Source: Fermentimonas sp. (GTDB lineage Bacteria > Bacteroidota > Bacteroidia > Bacteroidales > Dysgonomonadaceae). From it: 64,000 nt of DNA. A program made the position numbers and the translations under genes. Under the pieces are notes generated by a model, which made no database searches, was not told the DNA's origin, and saw only the letters and a program-made list of their open reading frames with translations. Location: contig JADMKP010000008.1 in assembly GCA_015478775.1 (NCBI GenBank), positions 1 to 64,000 on the forward strand. Direction: 5' to 3'. Positions 34,543-44,298 of this stretch are shown here, one piece after another (position 1 is the first letter of the stretch; each line of letters starts with the position of its first letter).

Positions 34543-35912
34543 AAATACCAGTTCTCATATCTATTTACTTGTTTTTTGTAACATCACTATTCTCGCAGAC
34601 AGAGCAAATAGAAAACTTGCAAAGACAGAGGCAGGCAATTCAGGAAGATATAAGAAATACAAATAAACTTTATCTCGATGTTAAAAAGCAGACAACCACA
34701 ATCCTTGATCGCATAAATCTTATTAATAAACAGATTTCTTCAAGGAGAGAGCTCATCGAGGTACAGAGAAAAGAGGTGGAAGCTTTAACCAGAGAAGAGG
34801 CACGATTACAAAAAGAGATAGAAAGACTTCAAATTGAATTAAAGAATAAACAGGATAATTATGCCGATGCAATAAAGGGAATGGTTAATCAGAAGTTTAA
34901 TCAAAATAAATTACTCTTTATATTATCAGGCAAATCATTTGGTGAATCTTTAAGAAGGATGCAATATCTAAGAGAATACTCTAAATGGCAAAAATCGCAG
35001 GCAGACGAAATTAAAAAGCAGAACACAGAGATAACCAACAAACAAAATGCCATTGCTAAAGCCAAAGTAGATAAGCTTAAAGTCTTAGAATCCATGCAAC
35101 AAGAGAGACAAAAGCTTGAAAGTGAAGAACAAAGTTATCAGCATGAAGTCTCACAGGTTAGAGGTAAAGAAGAACAGTTACGAAAAGAATTACAGAATAA
35201 GCAAAGGCAAGACAATCAACTTAATAATCAGATCGAAAAACTTATTGCTGAAGAGGTTGCACGACTAGAGCGTGAGGCCGAAGCACAAAGATTAGCTGAA
35301 GCCGCAAAAAGGCAAGAGGCAGAAAAGCGGCAAGAGGCTGCAAAACGACAAGAAGCAGATAAAAAGGCAAATAAAAAAGAAGAAACGACAGAAGAAACAA
35401 GGGAAGTTGAAACAGTAAGAGAGAAAGTGGTGAGTCCCAGTAGAGGCGTATCACCCAGTATAGGTGCAAGCACTGCCTCAACCGAAAGTTTCAATTTATC
35501 TAAAGACTTTGCATCTAACAGAGGTAGATTACCAATGCCTGTAGCAGGCACTTCATCAGTTGTTGGCAATTTTGGCACAAAGCAGCATAAAGAGTGGAAC
35601 ATCACCACAAATAGTAACGGAATAGACATACAAGCCGAAAGAGGAGCAGATATACGTTCGGTGTTTGATGGTGAAGTGTCTAAAGTATTCTCGTTTCCAG
35701 GGTCTAATACTTGCGTAATTGTTAGACATGGCGAATATTATACATTCTATGCAAATATATTCGACCTTTTTGTCAAACAAGGAGACAAGGTCAAAACAGG
35801 TCAATCATTAGGCAGAATATTTACAGACCCCGATACAGGAGTGTCTACAATGCATTTCCAGTTGTGGCAAAAAACATCTAAACTTAATCCTGCGCCGTGG
35901 TTGAGCAGATGA
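34539..35912 (+). CDS. EnvC-like murein hydrolase activator with degenerate M23 domain
   Basis: A signal peptide (about 1-19) is followed by a long coiled coil (about 20-285) rich in Glu, Lys, Gln and Arg, a Ser-rich linker, and a C-terminal M23/LytM domain (about 335-457). The zinc ligands are missing: the HxGxD position reads NSNGIDI, the HxH position reads STMHFQLW with the first His replaced, and the YxH position reads YAN. This is the pattern of EnvC/NlpD proteins, which switch on cell-wall amidases at division rather than cut peptidoglycan. Last gene of the dut operon; followed by a 14-bp-period array. Confidence 0.88.
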   Translation: MKIPVLISIYLFFVTSLFSQTEQIENLQRQRQAIQEDIRNTNKLYLDVKKQTTTILDRINLINKQISSRRELIEVQRKEVEALTREEARLQKEIERLQIELKNKQDNYADAIKGMVNQKFNQNKLLFILSGKSFGESLRRMQYLREYSKWQKSQADEIKKQNTEITNKQNAIAKAKVDKLKVLESMQQERQKLESEEQSYQHEVSQVRGKEEQLRKELQNKQRQDNQLNNQIEKLIAEEVARLEREAEAQRLAEAAKRQEAEKRQEAAKRQEADKKANKKEETTEETREVETVREKVVSPSRGVSPSIGASTASTESFNLSKDFASNRGRLPMPVAGTSSVVGNFGTKQHKEWNITTNSNGIDIQAERGADIRSVFDGEVSKVFSFPGSNTCVIVRHGEYYTFYANIFDLFVKQGDKVKTGQSLGRIFTDPDTGVSTMHFQLWQKTSKLNPAPWLSR

Positions 35913-35929
35913 ACTAAATAATGTTTGGA

Positions 35930-36041
35930 AAGAGCTTAATGTAAAGAGTATACTATGAAGAGCTAACTGTTATTATCTTGCTGTAAAAAGTATGCTGTAG
36001 AAAATTTACTATGAAGCGTGTAGTATAAAATATTTAATATA
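35930..36041. repeat. Degenerate 14-bp-period tandem array
   Basis: From 35930 the sequence divides into 14-base units resembling AAGAGTATACTGTA: 35930-35943, 35944-35957 and 35958-35971 are close to one another; 35986-35999, 36000-36013 and 36014-36027 keep the AGTATnCTGT core or TTACTATG end. About seven units fill nearly all of the 139-bp gap before the transporter. Any transporter promoter must lie in or beside it; no TAnnTTTG box is seen. Confidence 0.5.
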
Positions 36042-36051
36042 ACTAATAATC

Positions 36052-37341
36052 ATGTCATTGAAAAATCGACTCGTAATAATGAACTTCCTCCAGTTTGCAG
36101 TTTGGGGGGCATACCTTACATCCTTGTCACGTTACCTTGGTCCGGCAGGCATGGGAGCATATATTGGAATCTTTTATTCAGTTCAGGGAATTGTTTCTAT
36201 TTTCATGCCAGCACTAATAGGTATCATTGCCGACCGATGGGTTTCAGCACAAAAACTATTAGGTGCTTGTCATCTACTTGCCGCAGTCTTCATGGCCTCC
36301 GCGGCACTTTATGCAATTAACAGTGGAGGGAATGTGTCGTTTGCAATATTCTTTACACTTTATACATTAAGTGTGGCGTTTTATATGCCAACTCTAGCAT
36401 TATCCAATTCTGTTGCATACACGATTCTGGACAGGGCAGGTTTAGATACTGTAAAAGCCTTTCCCCCAATTCGGGTATTCGGTACAATAGGTTTTATATG
36501 CACAATGTGGATTGTAGATATCCTAGGATACCAAACAACCCCAATGCAATTTATTGTTAGTGCTTTTATAGGGTTATTATTAGGATTATATTCATTTTCA
36601 CTCCCTAACTGCCCAGTTAGTACCGATACTAATGATAAGACGTGGGTACAGCGATTAGGTCTTGATGCATTTAAGTTGTTTAAGCAGAAAAAGATGGCAC
36701 TTTTCTTTATCTTTTCTATGTTACTTGGTGTATCACTTCAAATTACTAATGGTTTCGCCAATCCTTTTATTGCAAGCTTCGAAGCTGAGCCACAATTTGC
36801 TAATAGCTTTGGGGTACAACACTCAAATATACTTATTTCGTTGTCACAGATATCCGAAGCATTATGTATTCTATTAATTCCTTTTTTCTTAAGTAGATTC
36901 GGAATAAAAAAAGTTATACTTATAGCCATGTTTGCTTGGGTGCTCAGGTTTGGTCTATTTGGTCTTGGTAATCCGGGAGGAGGAGTTTGGTTGCTAGTAC
37001 TATCAATGATTGTATACGGTGTTGCTTTTGACTTCTTTAATGTTTCCGGATCACTCTTTGTAGATAAGGAAACACCACATAATATACGTTCAAGTGCGCA
37101 AGGGATGTTTATGCTAATGACAAATGGAGTTGGTGCCACAATAGGTACATTGGGAGCGCAGATGGTAGTAAACAAATTTACATCATGGCAAGATGTAATA
37201 GTTAATGGTGAGGTTAAATCGCTGATGATAGGCGATTGGCAGTCAGTTTGGTTTATATTTGCCGGCTACGCTTTAGTAGTCACAATTCTTTTTGCTATCC
37301 TTTTTAAATATAAACACACCCCTAATTTAAAGAAAAATTAA
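36052..37341 (+). CDS. MFS nucleoside transporter (NupG/XapB-like)
   Basis: A 429-residue inner-membrane carrier with about 12 hydrophobic segments. The opening LKNRLVIMNFLQFAVWGAYL and the segment FGTIGFICTMWIVD are typical of the nucleoside:H+ symporter family (NupG, XapB). It would import nucleosides with protons. A uridine phosphorylase lies on the opposite strand in the next operon, which fits nucleoside salvage. No RBS of Shine-Dalgarno type is visible, as usual in this phylum. It is followed by a terminator at 37374. Confidence 0.88.
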   Translation: MSLKNRLVIMNFLQFAVWGAYLTSLSRYLGPAGMGAYIGIFYSVQGIVSIFMPALIGIIADRWVSAQKLLGACHLLAAVFMASAALYAINSGGNVSFAIFFTLYTLSVAFYMPTLALSNSVAYTILDRAGLDTVKAFPPIRVFGTIGFICTMWIVDILGYQTTPMQFIVSAFIGLLLGLYSFSLPNCPVSTDTNDKTWVQRLGLDAFKLFKQKKMALFFIFSMLLGVSLQITNGFANPFIASFEAEPQFANSFGVQHSNILISLSQISEALCILLIPFFLSRFGIKKVILIAMFAWVLRFGLFGLGNPGGGVWLLVLSMIVYGVAFDFFNVSGSLFVDKETPHNIRSSAQGMFMLMTNGVGATIGTLGAQMVVNKFTSWQDVIVNGEVKSLMIGDWQSVWFIFAGYALVVTILFAILFKYKHTPNLKKN

Positions 37342-37373
37342 TTCATATAAAATTACCACAAAGCTATATATCA

Positions 37374-37412
37374 AAAGAGAGGGAATCACAACGTGAAACC
37401 CTCTCTTTGTTA
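37374..37412 (+). terminator. Hairpin terminator after the nucleoside transporter
   Basis: AAAGAGAGGG (37374-37383) pairs with CCCTCTCTTT (37399-37408); a short T-rich run follows. It lies between convergent genes and may work in both directions. Confidence 0.65.
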
Positions 37413-37425
37413 TATAAAACCTGTT

Positions 37426-37513
37426 ACGATTGTTTTCGACTATTAAAACAATTGTTTACGACTAGAAAAACGAATGTTTATGACATGTCAAACGATTGTT
37501 TAGTACAAACTAT
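37426..37513. repeat. Four tandem 22-bp degenerate repeats
   Basis: Units start at 37426, 37448, 37470 and 37492, each exactly 22 bp. Every unit begins AC(G/A)A(T/A)TGTTT and continues with a (T/A)(C/T)GAC-like core and an A-rich end. The array sits between the transporter terminator and the stop codon of the M16 peptidase. Period 22 is twice the 11-bp period of the arrays at 15578 and 44299. Confidence 0.65.
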
Positions 37514-37525
37514 CTATACTTAGTG

Positions 37526-40333
37526 TTATTCTTCTATAATCGGCAACATTACAACTGTTTTAAGATCACCGTTTTCAAGCAGATTCGAAGCAAACATCTT
37601 AATATCATCAGCAGTAATACTATTTACTGTCTCTAAATAATTAGTGTGATTATCTTCACTATAAAAATATTTAGTATTAAGATTATTAAGCCAGTATCTG
37701 TTTTCTTTCAAATTCTCATCAAAGCTCTTATTCATATATTCTTTAACCTTGCTAAAGTCTCCTTCACGAGGTCCTTCACTTGCGATTAAATTGAGTTCTC
37801 TGAGTACTATACTATTCAGATGCGACATTTTATCAGGATCTGTATCATACATAATCTGCAAAAGTGTCTGACCTTCCGGATAACGAGAAATAGACCCTGA
37901 AGAGTAAACACCATATGTTCCACCTTCATCCTCACGAATTTTCTCTGTATATACAATATCAAGAATCTGATCGAACATACTCATTAAAATCTGATTTCTT
38001 AATGTACGTTCTGTTGTTCCAGAAACTGTATTAAATACAGAAGCTTTAGGGTTTTGCATCTCTCTATTGAAAATATTCTCCATGTTTCCTTTCTCAAAAT
38101 CCATTGGAACTTTTATGAATTCACCTTCTACTGCTTCACCAGGTAGTGATGCCAGATACTGTTCAATAACCGGTCGCACTGAATCTTCATTTATATTTCC
38201 CACAAATGTAAACACAAAACTACCCGGATTAATAAAGATTTGTTTATACATCGTCAGCACCTTGTCATAATCAAGCTTTTTTATATCATCTGCTTTAACT
38301 CTCGCTGCTAGTGGGTTGTGACCATACAATGCAAAATTTATAGAATCGCTAAATGCAACCATTGGATCAGCCTCCTGATTTTTGAGTGCAGTTTCTCTAC
38401 GTTGTGCGTACGATAAAAATGCATCGTTATCTTTACGTGGAGCTGTAAAGTATAGATAAACCAGCTGCATCATACTTTCAAAATCCTTAATAGACGATGA
38501 CCCATTAAAATTTTGAGTTGTAAGAGAAACTGATGGAGCTGCAGAAACTGTTTTTCCTGCCAATACTTTTGGCAAATCTGTTGCACTGAAATTTCCTACT
38601 CCTCCTAGAGTGATAATAGATCCCATCATTTTACTGTTAAGCGGATCTTGAATTGCATACTGCGAATATCCACCTACACTGCTAGCAGTCATAAGTATCT
38701 CGTCATTCTTGAAATCGGTATCTTTAAGTATTACCTTAATGCCATTTTCAAGAGTCCATACTGTAGCACCTAAAACCTCATCCTTTTCTTCTTTTACAAT
38801 CTTCCCGGATGTAGGAGGATTTGATACCAGAGGCTCATCAATAACTTCACCTGCATAAGGCTCAATTGTCTCACTTTTCACACTATTCAATACAGCAAGC
38901 AAGCTTTCTTCAGTTGGATAAACCAGATCCTCTTTATCGGGTCCTGTAATTGCAATTACAATATTTTCATCTCCAATTAGTTGTTGAATAGTTTGATTTA
39001 TAGCTTCAACAGGAATATTTGGAGCAACCGCTTGTATAAACTGATATTCAAACTCGATACCGGGAATAGGCTCACCATCAGTAAAAGCTCTCACATACTC
39101 ATCCGAATAAGTTGAGTTTCTCTGTTTATCACGATTATTATAAGAATCCTCGTAATTTTTCAGAATATTGGTTCTCGCAATCTCATATTCACCAGCAGTA
39201 AAACCAAACTGTTTAGCCCTTTCAGACTCCCGAATCATAGCTGCAAGTGCATCTTCAATCTTATCTTCTGCGCTACCGGCAACCACCGTCCATGCGTCTT
39301 TTGTTTTTGCAACAAAGAAGTCGTCATCATACGCATATGCAGATGTAAACGGAGCATCAGGCTTCTGTAATATTTCATCGAATCTCTGATTCATCATTGC
39401 AGACGCTGCATTCAAAATATACTGAGTTATATAACCCGCCTGAGTGTTTTTTAATTCGTCAGGCATTGCATCATGTTTATAAAACATCATTATACTTGTA
39501 TTTCTTGCTTCTTTATCTGTAGCAATAGCTACAACAGGTTCTTTGTTGTCTGGAACAGGGAAATACTCACGTTCTGCCCTTTCAGTATCTAAAGTTATAT
39601 GAGAGAACAGACTTATTATCTTTTGTTCCATATCATCAACATCAAAATCGCCTACAACTATAATGCCTTGTAGATCTGGACGATACCATTTATGATAATA
39701 TGCTCTAATCTCTTCGGGTTTGAAGTTATTAATTACATCAATACTTCCAATCGGCATTCTGTTAGCGTACTTGCTATCGGGATACATTTTAGGCAATAAC
39801 TGATCCCATAGTCTTTGCTGTGCACCCCCTCTGGTACGCCACTCTTCACGTATTACACCTCTCTCATTTTCCAGCTCTTCTTCTTCAAGAGCAATAGCAG
39901 CAGACCAGTCGTGCAGCACTAACAATGCCGAATCCATAAGATTGGCATTAGTTGTTGGAATATTGGTCAAATAATATACAGTTTCATCAAATGATGTGTA
40001 AGCATTAATGTTTGTGCCAAACTTAATACCGTTATCCTGCAAATAATTGAGCATGTTTTTACCCGGAAAGTTAGTTGTACCATTAAAAGCCATATGCTCT
40101 AAAAAGTGAGCAAGTCCTGCCTGATTATCCTCTTCCTGCATTGAGCCCACACGCTGTGCAATATAAAAGTCGGCCCTGTTTTCGGGGAGGCTGTTGTGAC
40201 GGATATAATATGTCAAGCCATTCTCCAATTTACCTTTTCTTACCTCAGGATCAATCGGAAGTACAGGGTTTTGCTGTGCAAAAGCAGTAAAGCTAATCGC
40301 AAACAGTAATAAGGTTATAAATTTTTTATTCAT
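37526..40333 (-). CDS. M16 family zinc peptidase (exported)
   Basis: A 935-residue insulinase/pitrilysin-type protein. A signal peptide (MNKKFITLLLFAISFTAFAQ) leads to four M16 half-domains. The active site HFLEHMAFNG (HxxEH, reading with the first His of GLAHFLEH) lies near residue 75 of the mature region, with the downstream acidic ligand in ENERGVIREEW. The C-terminal half lacks this motif, as is usual for the inactive domain. It degrades oligopeptides in the periplasm. I use the ATG at 40333; a TTG nine codons upstream overlaps the previous gene and would add a non-signal extension. Last gene of the operon. Confidence 0.9.
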   Translation of the reverse strand: MNKKFITLLLFAISFTAFAQQNPVLPIDPEVRKGKLENGLTYYIRHNSLPENRADFYIAQRVGSMQEEDNQAGLAHFLEHMAFNGTTNFPGKNMLNYLQDNGIKFGTNINAYTSFDETVYYLTNIPTTNANLMDSALLVLHDWSAAIALEEEELENERGVIREEWRTRGGAQQRLWDQLLPKMYPDSKYANRMPIGSIDVINNFKPEEIRAYYHKWYRPDLQGIIVVGDFDVDDMEQKIISLFSHITLDTERAEREYFPVPDNKEPVVAIATDKEARNTSIMMFYKHDAMPDELKNTQAGYITQYILNAASAMMNQRFDEILQKPDAPFTSAYAYDDDFFVAKTKDAWTVVAGSAEDKIEDALAAMIRESERAKQFGFTAGEYEIARTNILKNYEDSYNNRDKQRNSTYSDEYVRAFTDGEPIPGIEFEYQFIQAVAPNIPVEAINQTIQQLIGDENIVIAITGPDKEDLVYPTEESLLAVLNSVKSETIEPYAGEVIDEPLVSNPPTSGKIVKEEKDEVLGATVWTLENGIKVILKDTDFKNDEILMTASSVGGYSQYAIQDPLNSKMMGSIITLGGVGNFSATDLPKVLAGKTVSAAPSVSLTTQNFNGSSSIKDFESMMQLVYLYFTAPRKDNDAFLSYAQRRETALKNQEADPMVAFSDSINFALYGHNPLAARVKADDIKKLDYDKVLTMYKQIFINPGSFVFTFVGNINEDSVRPVIEQYLASLPGEAVEGEFIKVPMDFEKGNMENIFNREMQNPKASVFNTVSGTTERTLRNQILMSMFDQILDIVYTEKIREDEGGTYGVYSSGSISRYPEGQTLLQIMYDTDPDKMSHLNSIVLRELNLIASEGPREGDFSKVKEYMNKSFDENLKENRYWLNNLNTKYFYSEDNHTNYLETVNSITADDIKMFASNLLENGDLKTVVMLPIIEE

Positions 40334-40356
40334 TCTTTTAATTGTTTGATTTAGAG

Positions 40357-41223
40357 TCAAATTCTTTCTAACACAATTTTAATTAGATCTTCAATAGATC
40401 CAGAATAATTGGTTTCAGATTCAAGTGCCACACGGTTTGCTATAATTGTGCAGACAGTCATAGCTTTATGCCCCATCAATTTACTAAGTCCCGCAATTGC
40501 CGAACTCTCCATTTCATAATTAGTAATAGAGTGCTCTTCAAAACGGAAAGACTCAATTTTGGAGTTTAGATCCGAATCTGCCAGAGGAAGACGCACATAT
40601 CTTCCTTGAGGTCCGTAAAAGCCGATAGCAGAAATTGTTACACCTTTTATCATATCATGTCCAATTTGATCCACCAGCTCTTCGTCTGAACTTACCACAT
40701 ATGGTAAGCAGTGAAATGGCGACCAGTTAACATGTTTTTGAAAAGCATCTTCAAAATCTTCTTCCCTAACAAATTTTGAGCCCTCATAGTAGTGAATAAG
40801 ACCATCAAAACCGATAGATTTTTCTGAAACAACATAGGTGCCAACCGGGCAATGCGGCTGCATTCCACCCGAAGTGCCCACTCTTACCATAGTAAGTTGT
40901 TTGAATTCCTCTTTAACCGTTCTGCTCTCAAAATCTATGTTGGCCAATGCATCTAGTTCAGTAACAACTATATCAATATTGTCTGTGCCAATACCATGAG
41001 ATAGAGCTGTAATACGTTTTCCTTTATAAGTGCCGGTAACAGTATGAAATTCGCGGCTCTCAACATCACATTCAATTGTATCAAAGAAGGAAGCAGTCAT
41101 AGTCACCCTTCCCGGATCTCCCATCATTATTATCTTGTCTGATAGTTGATCCGGTTTTATATGTAGGTGAAAAGCACTTCCGTCGGAATTAATAATCAAT
41201 TCCGATTCAGGTATAATTCTCAT
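40357..41223 (-). CDS. udp: Uridine phosphorylase-like nucleoside phosphorylase
   Basis: A 288-residue member of the PNP/UDP phosphorylase family, cleaving uridine (or a related nucleoside) with phosphate to base and ribose-1-phosphate. Visible family elements are IMMGDPGRVTM near the N-terminus (phosphate binding), HGIGTDNIDIVVTEL, VRVGTSGGMQ, and the NYEMESSAIAGLSK segment carrying the ribose-binding Met-Glu pair. It starts 3 bp after floA. Exact nucleoside preference is not certain. Confidence 0.88.
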   Translation of the reverse strand: MRIIPESELIINSDGSAFHLHIKPDQLSDKIIMMGDPGRVTMTASFFDTIECDVESREFHTVTGTYKGKRITALSHGIGTDNIDIVVTELDALANIDFESRTVKEEFKQLTMVRVGTSGGMQPHCPVGTYVVSEKSIGFDGLIHYYEGSKFVREEDFEDAFQKHVNWSPFHCLPYVVSSDEELVDQIGHDMIKGVTISAIGFYGPQGRYVRLPLADSDLNSKIESFRFEEHSITNYEMESSAIAGLSKLMGHKAMTVCTIIANRVALESETNYSGSIEDLIKIVLERI

Positions 41224-41226
41224 TGC

Positions 41227-42219
41227 TTACTTATTCTGTTTATTTTCGCTTCCACTCTGTGGTTTAGCTATGGATTCACGCATTTCGGTATCCGATTGAA
41301 TGTTTTCCATTTTGTAATAATCCATAATTCCCAGATTACCATTTCTGAAAGCTTCAGCCATTGCAATTGGAACCTCTGCTTCTGCTTCAATAACTTTAGC
41401 TCTTGCCTCTTGAGCCTTAGCTTTCATTTCTTGTTCCAAAGCTATTGCCATTGAGCGTCTCTCTTCTGCACGGGCCTGTGCAATATTTTTATCTGCCTGT
41501 GCCTGATCCATCTGAAGAACAGCACCAATATTTTTACCTATATCTATATCGGCAATATCAATGGACAGAATTTCAAATGCAGTACCGGCATCCAAGCCTT
41601 TTTTAAGAACGAGCTTAGAAATTGAGTCTGGATTCTCCAAAACTGATTTATGAGAAGCAGCAGAACCAATTGAAGAAACTATCCCTTCACCCACACGAGC
41701 AAGAATTGTTTCTTCACCAGAACCCCCAACAAGTTGTTTAATATTGGCACGTACCGTAACACGAGCTTTTGCAATTAGCTGAATACCATCTTTTGCAACT
41801 GCCGATACAGGTGGCGTGTCAATCACTTTTGGGTTAACCGACATACGCACAGCTTCCAGTACATTACGTCCTGCAAGGTCAATAGCAGTTGCCATTTGAA
41901 ATGTAAGATCAATATTAGCCTTAGATGCAGATACTAATGCATGCACAACATCTTCAACTTTGCCTCCCGCTAGATAGTGAGCCTCAAGATCGTCTCGTGT
42001 GACGCTTTTAAGTCCGGCTTTGTGAGCCTCAATCATTGCAAATACAATGGTATGAGGTGGCACCCTACGCAGACGCATAAGGAAAAGTTGTACCAAAGAT
42101 ATGCGTACTCCTGCAGAAAGTGCATTAATCCACAAGAAGAATGGTACATAATGAAAAAAGATTAGAAGGAAAATTACTATTACAGCAATTGTAATAATAA
42201 GAGGAATTGAAAACACCAT
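41227..42219 (-). CDS. floA: Flotillin-like protein FloA
   Basis: A 330-residue flotillin-like membrane-microdomain scaffold. It has one N-terminal hydrophobic hairpin (about 3-45), the SPFH-related core ([25 protein letters not shown], then [26 protein letters not shown]), and an Ala/Glu/Gln-rich coiled coil (about 240-300). Length and sequence match the YqfA/FloA family. It follows the NfeD-like gene after 84 bp, the usual NfeD-flotillin pairing, and precedes udp by 3 bp. Confidence 0.95.
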   Translation of the reverse strand: MVFSIPLIITIAVIVIFLLIFFHYVPFFLWINALSAGVRISLVQLFLMRLRRVPPHTIVFAMIEAHKAGLKSVTRDDLEAHYLAGGKVEDVVHALVSASKANIDLTFQMATAIDLAGRNVLEAVRMSVNPKVIDTPPVSAVAKDGIQLIAKARVTVRANIKQLVGGSGEETILARVGEGIVSSIGSAASHKSVLENPDSISKLVLKKGLDAGTAFEILSIDIADIDIGKNIGAVLQMDQAQADKNIAQARAEERRSMAIALEQEMKAKAQEARAKVIEAEAEVPIAMAEAFRNGNLGIMDYYKMENIQSDTEMRESIAKPQSGSENKQNK

Positions 42220-42303
42220 AATAATTTAATTTTGGTAGTTAATACTCAGTTGTTTATATTTTTATACGATTTAAATTTGCAAAACCAATTTTGCACAATA
42301 ATA

Positions 42304-42777
42304 CTATTTTCTTTTAACAAGCACATTATAAGTATCCACTTTAATAACAATTATCTCAGTGTCTTCTTCAATGAACTCACCATCAAATGATTTACCTTCG
42401 GCTACTATATCATTAATTAATACTTTGCCTATCGGATTTAATCGCGATATGGCAACACCGGTGTCATCAACTGCAATTTTAAGTAAATAGCTATTATCTA
42501 CTTTATCATCAATATTTGTGTTAAGTGAAATCCGTTCAAGCGACTTAGATTTCAATAACCCAAAGAATGTTAGTCCCAGTGTCACAGCCGAAGCCGCTAG
42601 AGTTATGTTCCCTGCGGTACTCCCCAGAAACATGTATGAATATATTATGCCTCCCACTAGGAAGATTGCTCCTGCGATACCTGCAATACTTATGCCCGGA
42701 AGCAAAAATATCTCAATCAACATGAAAAGTATTCCCAATACTATCACAGAAATTACAACAATAATGTGTATCGTCAT
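42304..42777 (-). CDS. NfeD-like membrane protein
   Basis: A short NfeD (157 residues): about three membrane segments (5-25, 28-50, 56-75), then an OB-fold-like soluble domain (about 95-157; VAISRLNPIGKVLINDIVAEGKS). The long NfeD protease domain is absent, so this is the short form that partners flotillin-like proteins. It lies 11 bp after the TPR/PD40 gene and just upstream of floA. Confidence 0.9.
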   Translation of the reverse strand: MTIHIIVVISVIVLGILFMLIEIFLLPGISIAGIAGAIFLVGGIIYSYMFLGSTAGNITLAASAVTLGLTFFGLLKSKSLERISLNTNIDDKVDNSYLLKIAVDDTGVAISRLNPIGKVLINDIVAEGKSFDGEFIEEDTEIIVIKVDTYNVLVKRK

Positions 42778-42788
42778 ATATCGATTTA

Positions 42789-44216
42789 TTAGTTAAAATT
42801 ATTTCTTATTTCATCATTCCTTGCCTGAATTTTCAAGCGCTGAGTCTCAAGATATAAAGTCTCAGATACTCTCTCTAGTTCTAATATAGAAGATCTCAGG
42901 TTGTTGCTAATTTCTCCTCCTGTTGCATATTGCTCACGTTTTTGATTCAATTCTCTTACAGCATCTTCATACTGTTTCTCTATTCCCAATGCTTGTGAGA
43001 ATATAGATCTTGAATTACTACTTTTGAAATCAGCCAGCGAGTGATAAGTAGTATAATCATTAATTACAAACACAAAATCACCACTAGTTGCTTCTTGTCT
43101 TACTGAAATTTCTCGAGCAAGAGCCCGCAAATTATTATAGTCGAAACCATCTTTCCAAGTATCTGCAATAGAATTAATTTTAGCTCTGCTTGCCATAAAG
43201 TTAATGTCATCACTTTCAAGTAAACTTATTCGTTCGTTCGGGATAAAAGTATAAACACATACAGAATCTGCAGGTTGAAAACGATCGGAAGTAAACCAGC
43301 CAACACCCTTTTCTTCATCCACCACCATCAGGTAATCGTTAAAAGGCGAATTAAAAGGCATATTCATTTGATTAGGAGTCAGGTACGAATCGTTTGATAA
43401 ATTATATCTAGTCACATATATATCATAACCTCCAAAAGATTGATGTCCCGTTGAAGAAAAGTAAATAGTTAGTCCATCGCTCAATACAAAGGGGTAGGCC
43501 TGACTGCCCGCGTCGTTAATAGATGATGGCAATAGTTTTTCATTTCCAAATGTATCCAGTAGCTTCTCCATTGTAAAAAGGTTAGTATCAACTTCACCTG
43601 ACGAGTAATATATTTTATCTTTCCTCTCATTAATAAAAAGTGTCTTATCATTTAAAGAGTTGTCTTTAAAAAACTCATTAATAGGTATTACAGATCCAGA
43701 TGTGAGACTTAGATTGTAAGCATTCAGAAAATCTTTCTTAGGAAGCACTAAACTGTCAATTATTTGAATATCCTCTGCACGACTAACAGCTCGTTGAAGC
43801 CTTGTTGAGTGCTCGCGTATCAAATCCAATCGCCCAAGTGCTTCATTATTTCTGCGATTGGCACGTTGATATTTCTCAAATTCTTTTTCAGCATCTTCAA
43901 ATTGATATAGATTTGCATAAAGTTCACCTAATGAAAGATATGCCTCAGGAATTTTTCTTTCAGATGCAAACTTCAGATATTGCTCTGCTTCTGTGTGCCT
44001 ACCAGTTTTATAAAGACTTACTCCCAACCACTGATTAAGAGCTGCATCCTTAGGATTCACTTGATATTCAGCTTTAAATATTGGCAATGCTTCTGCATAT
44101 CTACCTTCTAGGTACCAGGCTTTTGCATCATCAAGGGTCTGTGCCAACAACAAATGTTGCTGAAAAACAACTAGTAATATTATAAACGGTATATATTTTA
44201 ATTTCATGTTGCTCAT
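42789..44216 (-). CDS. Exported TPR and PD40 (WD40-like) protein
   Basis: 475 residues with a signal peptide, two or three TPR units (about 30-130; DDAKAWYLEGRYAEALPIF, ALNQWLGVSLYKTGRHTEAE), a PD40-type beta-propeller segment (about 215-310; YPFVLSDGLTIYFSST, GGYDIYVTRY) and a C-terminal helical part. The combination is common in Bacteroidetes envelope proteins; no OmpA domain follows here. The -7 box (44227-44234) is so close that Met4 (MKLKYIPF, 44207) is a plausible real start. First gene of the NfeD-FloA-Udp-M16 operon. Confidence 0.82.
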   Translation of the reverse strand: MSNMKLKYIPFIILLVVFQQHLLLAQTLDDAKAWYLEGRYAEALPIFKAEYQVNPKDAALNQWLGVSLYKTGRHTEAEQYLKFASERKIPEAYLSLGELYANLYQFEDAEKEFEKYQRANRRNNEALGRLDLIREHSTRLQRAVSRAEDIQIIDSLVLPKKDFLNAYNLSLTSGSVIPINEFFKDNSLNDKTLFINERKDKIYYSSGEVDTNLFTMEKLLDTFGNEKLLPSSINDAGSQAYPFVLSDGLTIYFSSTGHQSFGGYDIYVTRYNLSNDSYLTPNQMNMPFNSPFNDYLMVVDEEKGVGWFTSDRFQPADSVCVYTFIPNERISLLESDDINFMASRAKINSIADTWKDGFDYNNLRALAREISVRQEATSGDFVFVINDYTTYHSLADFKSSNSRSIFSQALGIEKQYEDAVRELNQKREQYATGGEISNNLRSSILELERVSETLYLETQRLKIQARNDEIRNNFN

Positions 44217-44226
44217 TATCTGATTT

Positions 44227-44234
44227 CAAAGATA
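44227..44234 (-). promoter_or_regulatory. Promoter -7 box of the TPR/PD40-NfeD-FloA operon
   Basis: Minus-strand TATCTTTG lies 10 bp before the first possible ATG, giving a leader of only a few bases or a start at Met4. Confidence 0.5.
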
Positions 44235-44298
44235 AGAAAAAACTCGAAGCAATAATAAATATAGTCTATATAATCAATCTATGATTTTACACCCACCC

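Noticed and set aside
36738-37175. Minus-strand frame of 145 codons inside the nucleoside transporter
   Set aside because: Shadow of a membrane protein gene; no recognisable features.
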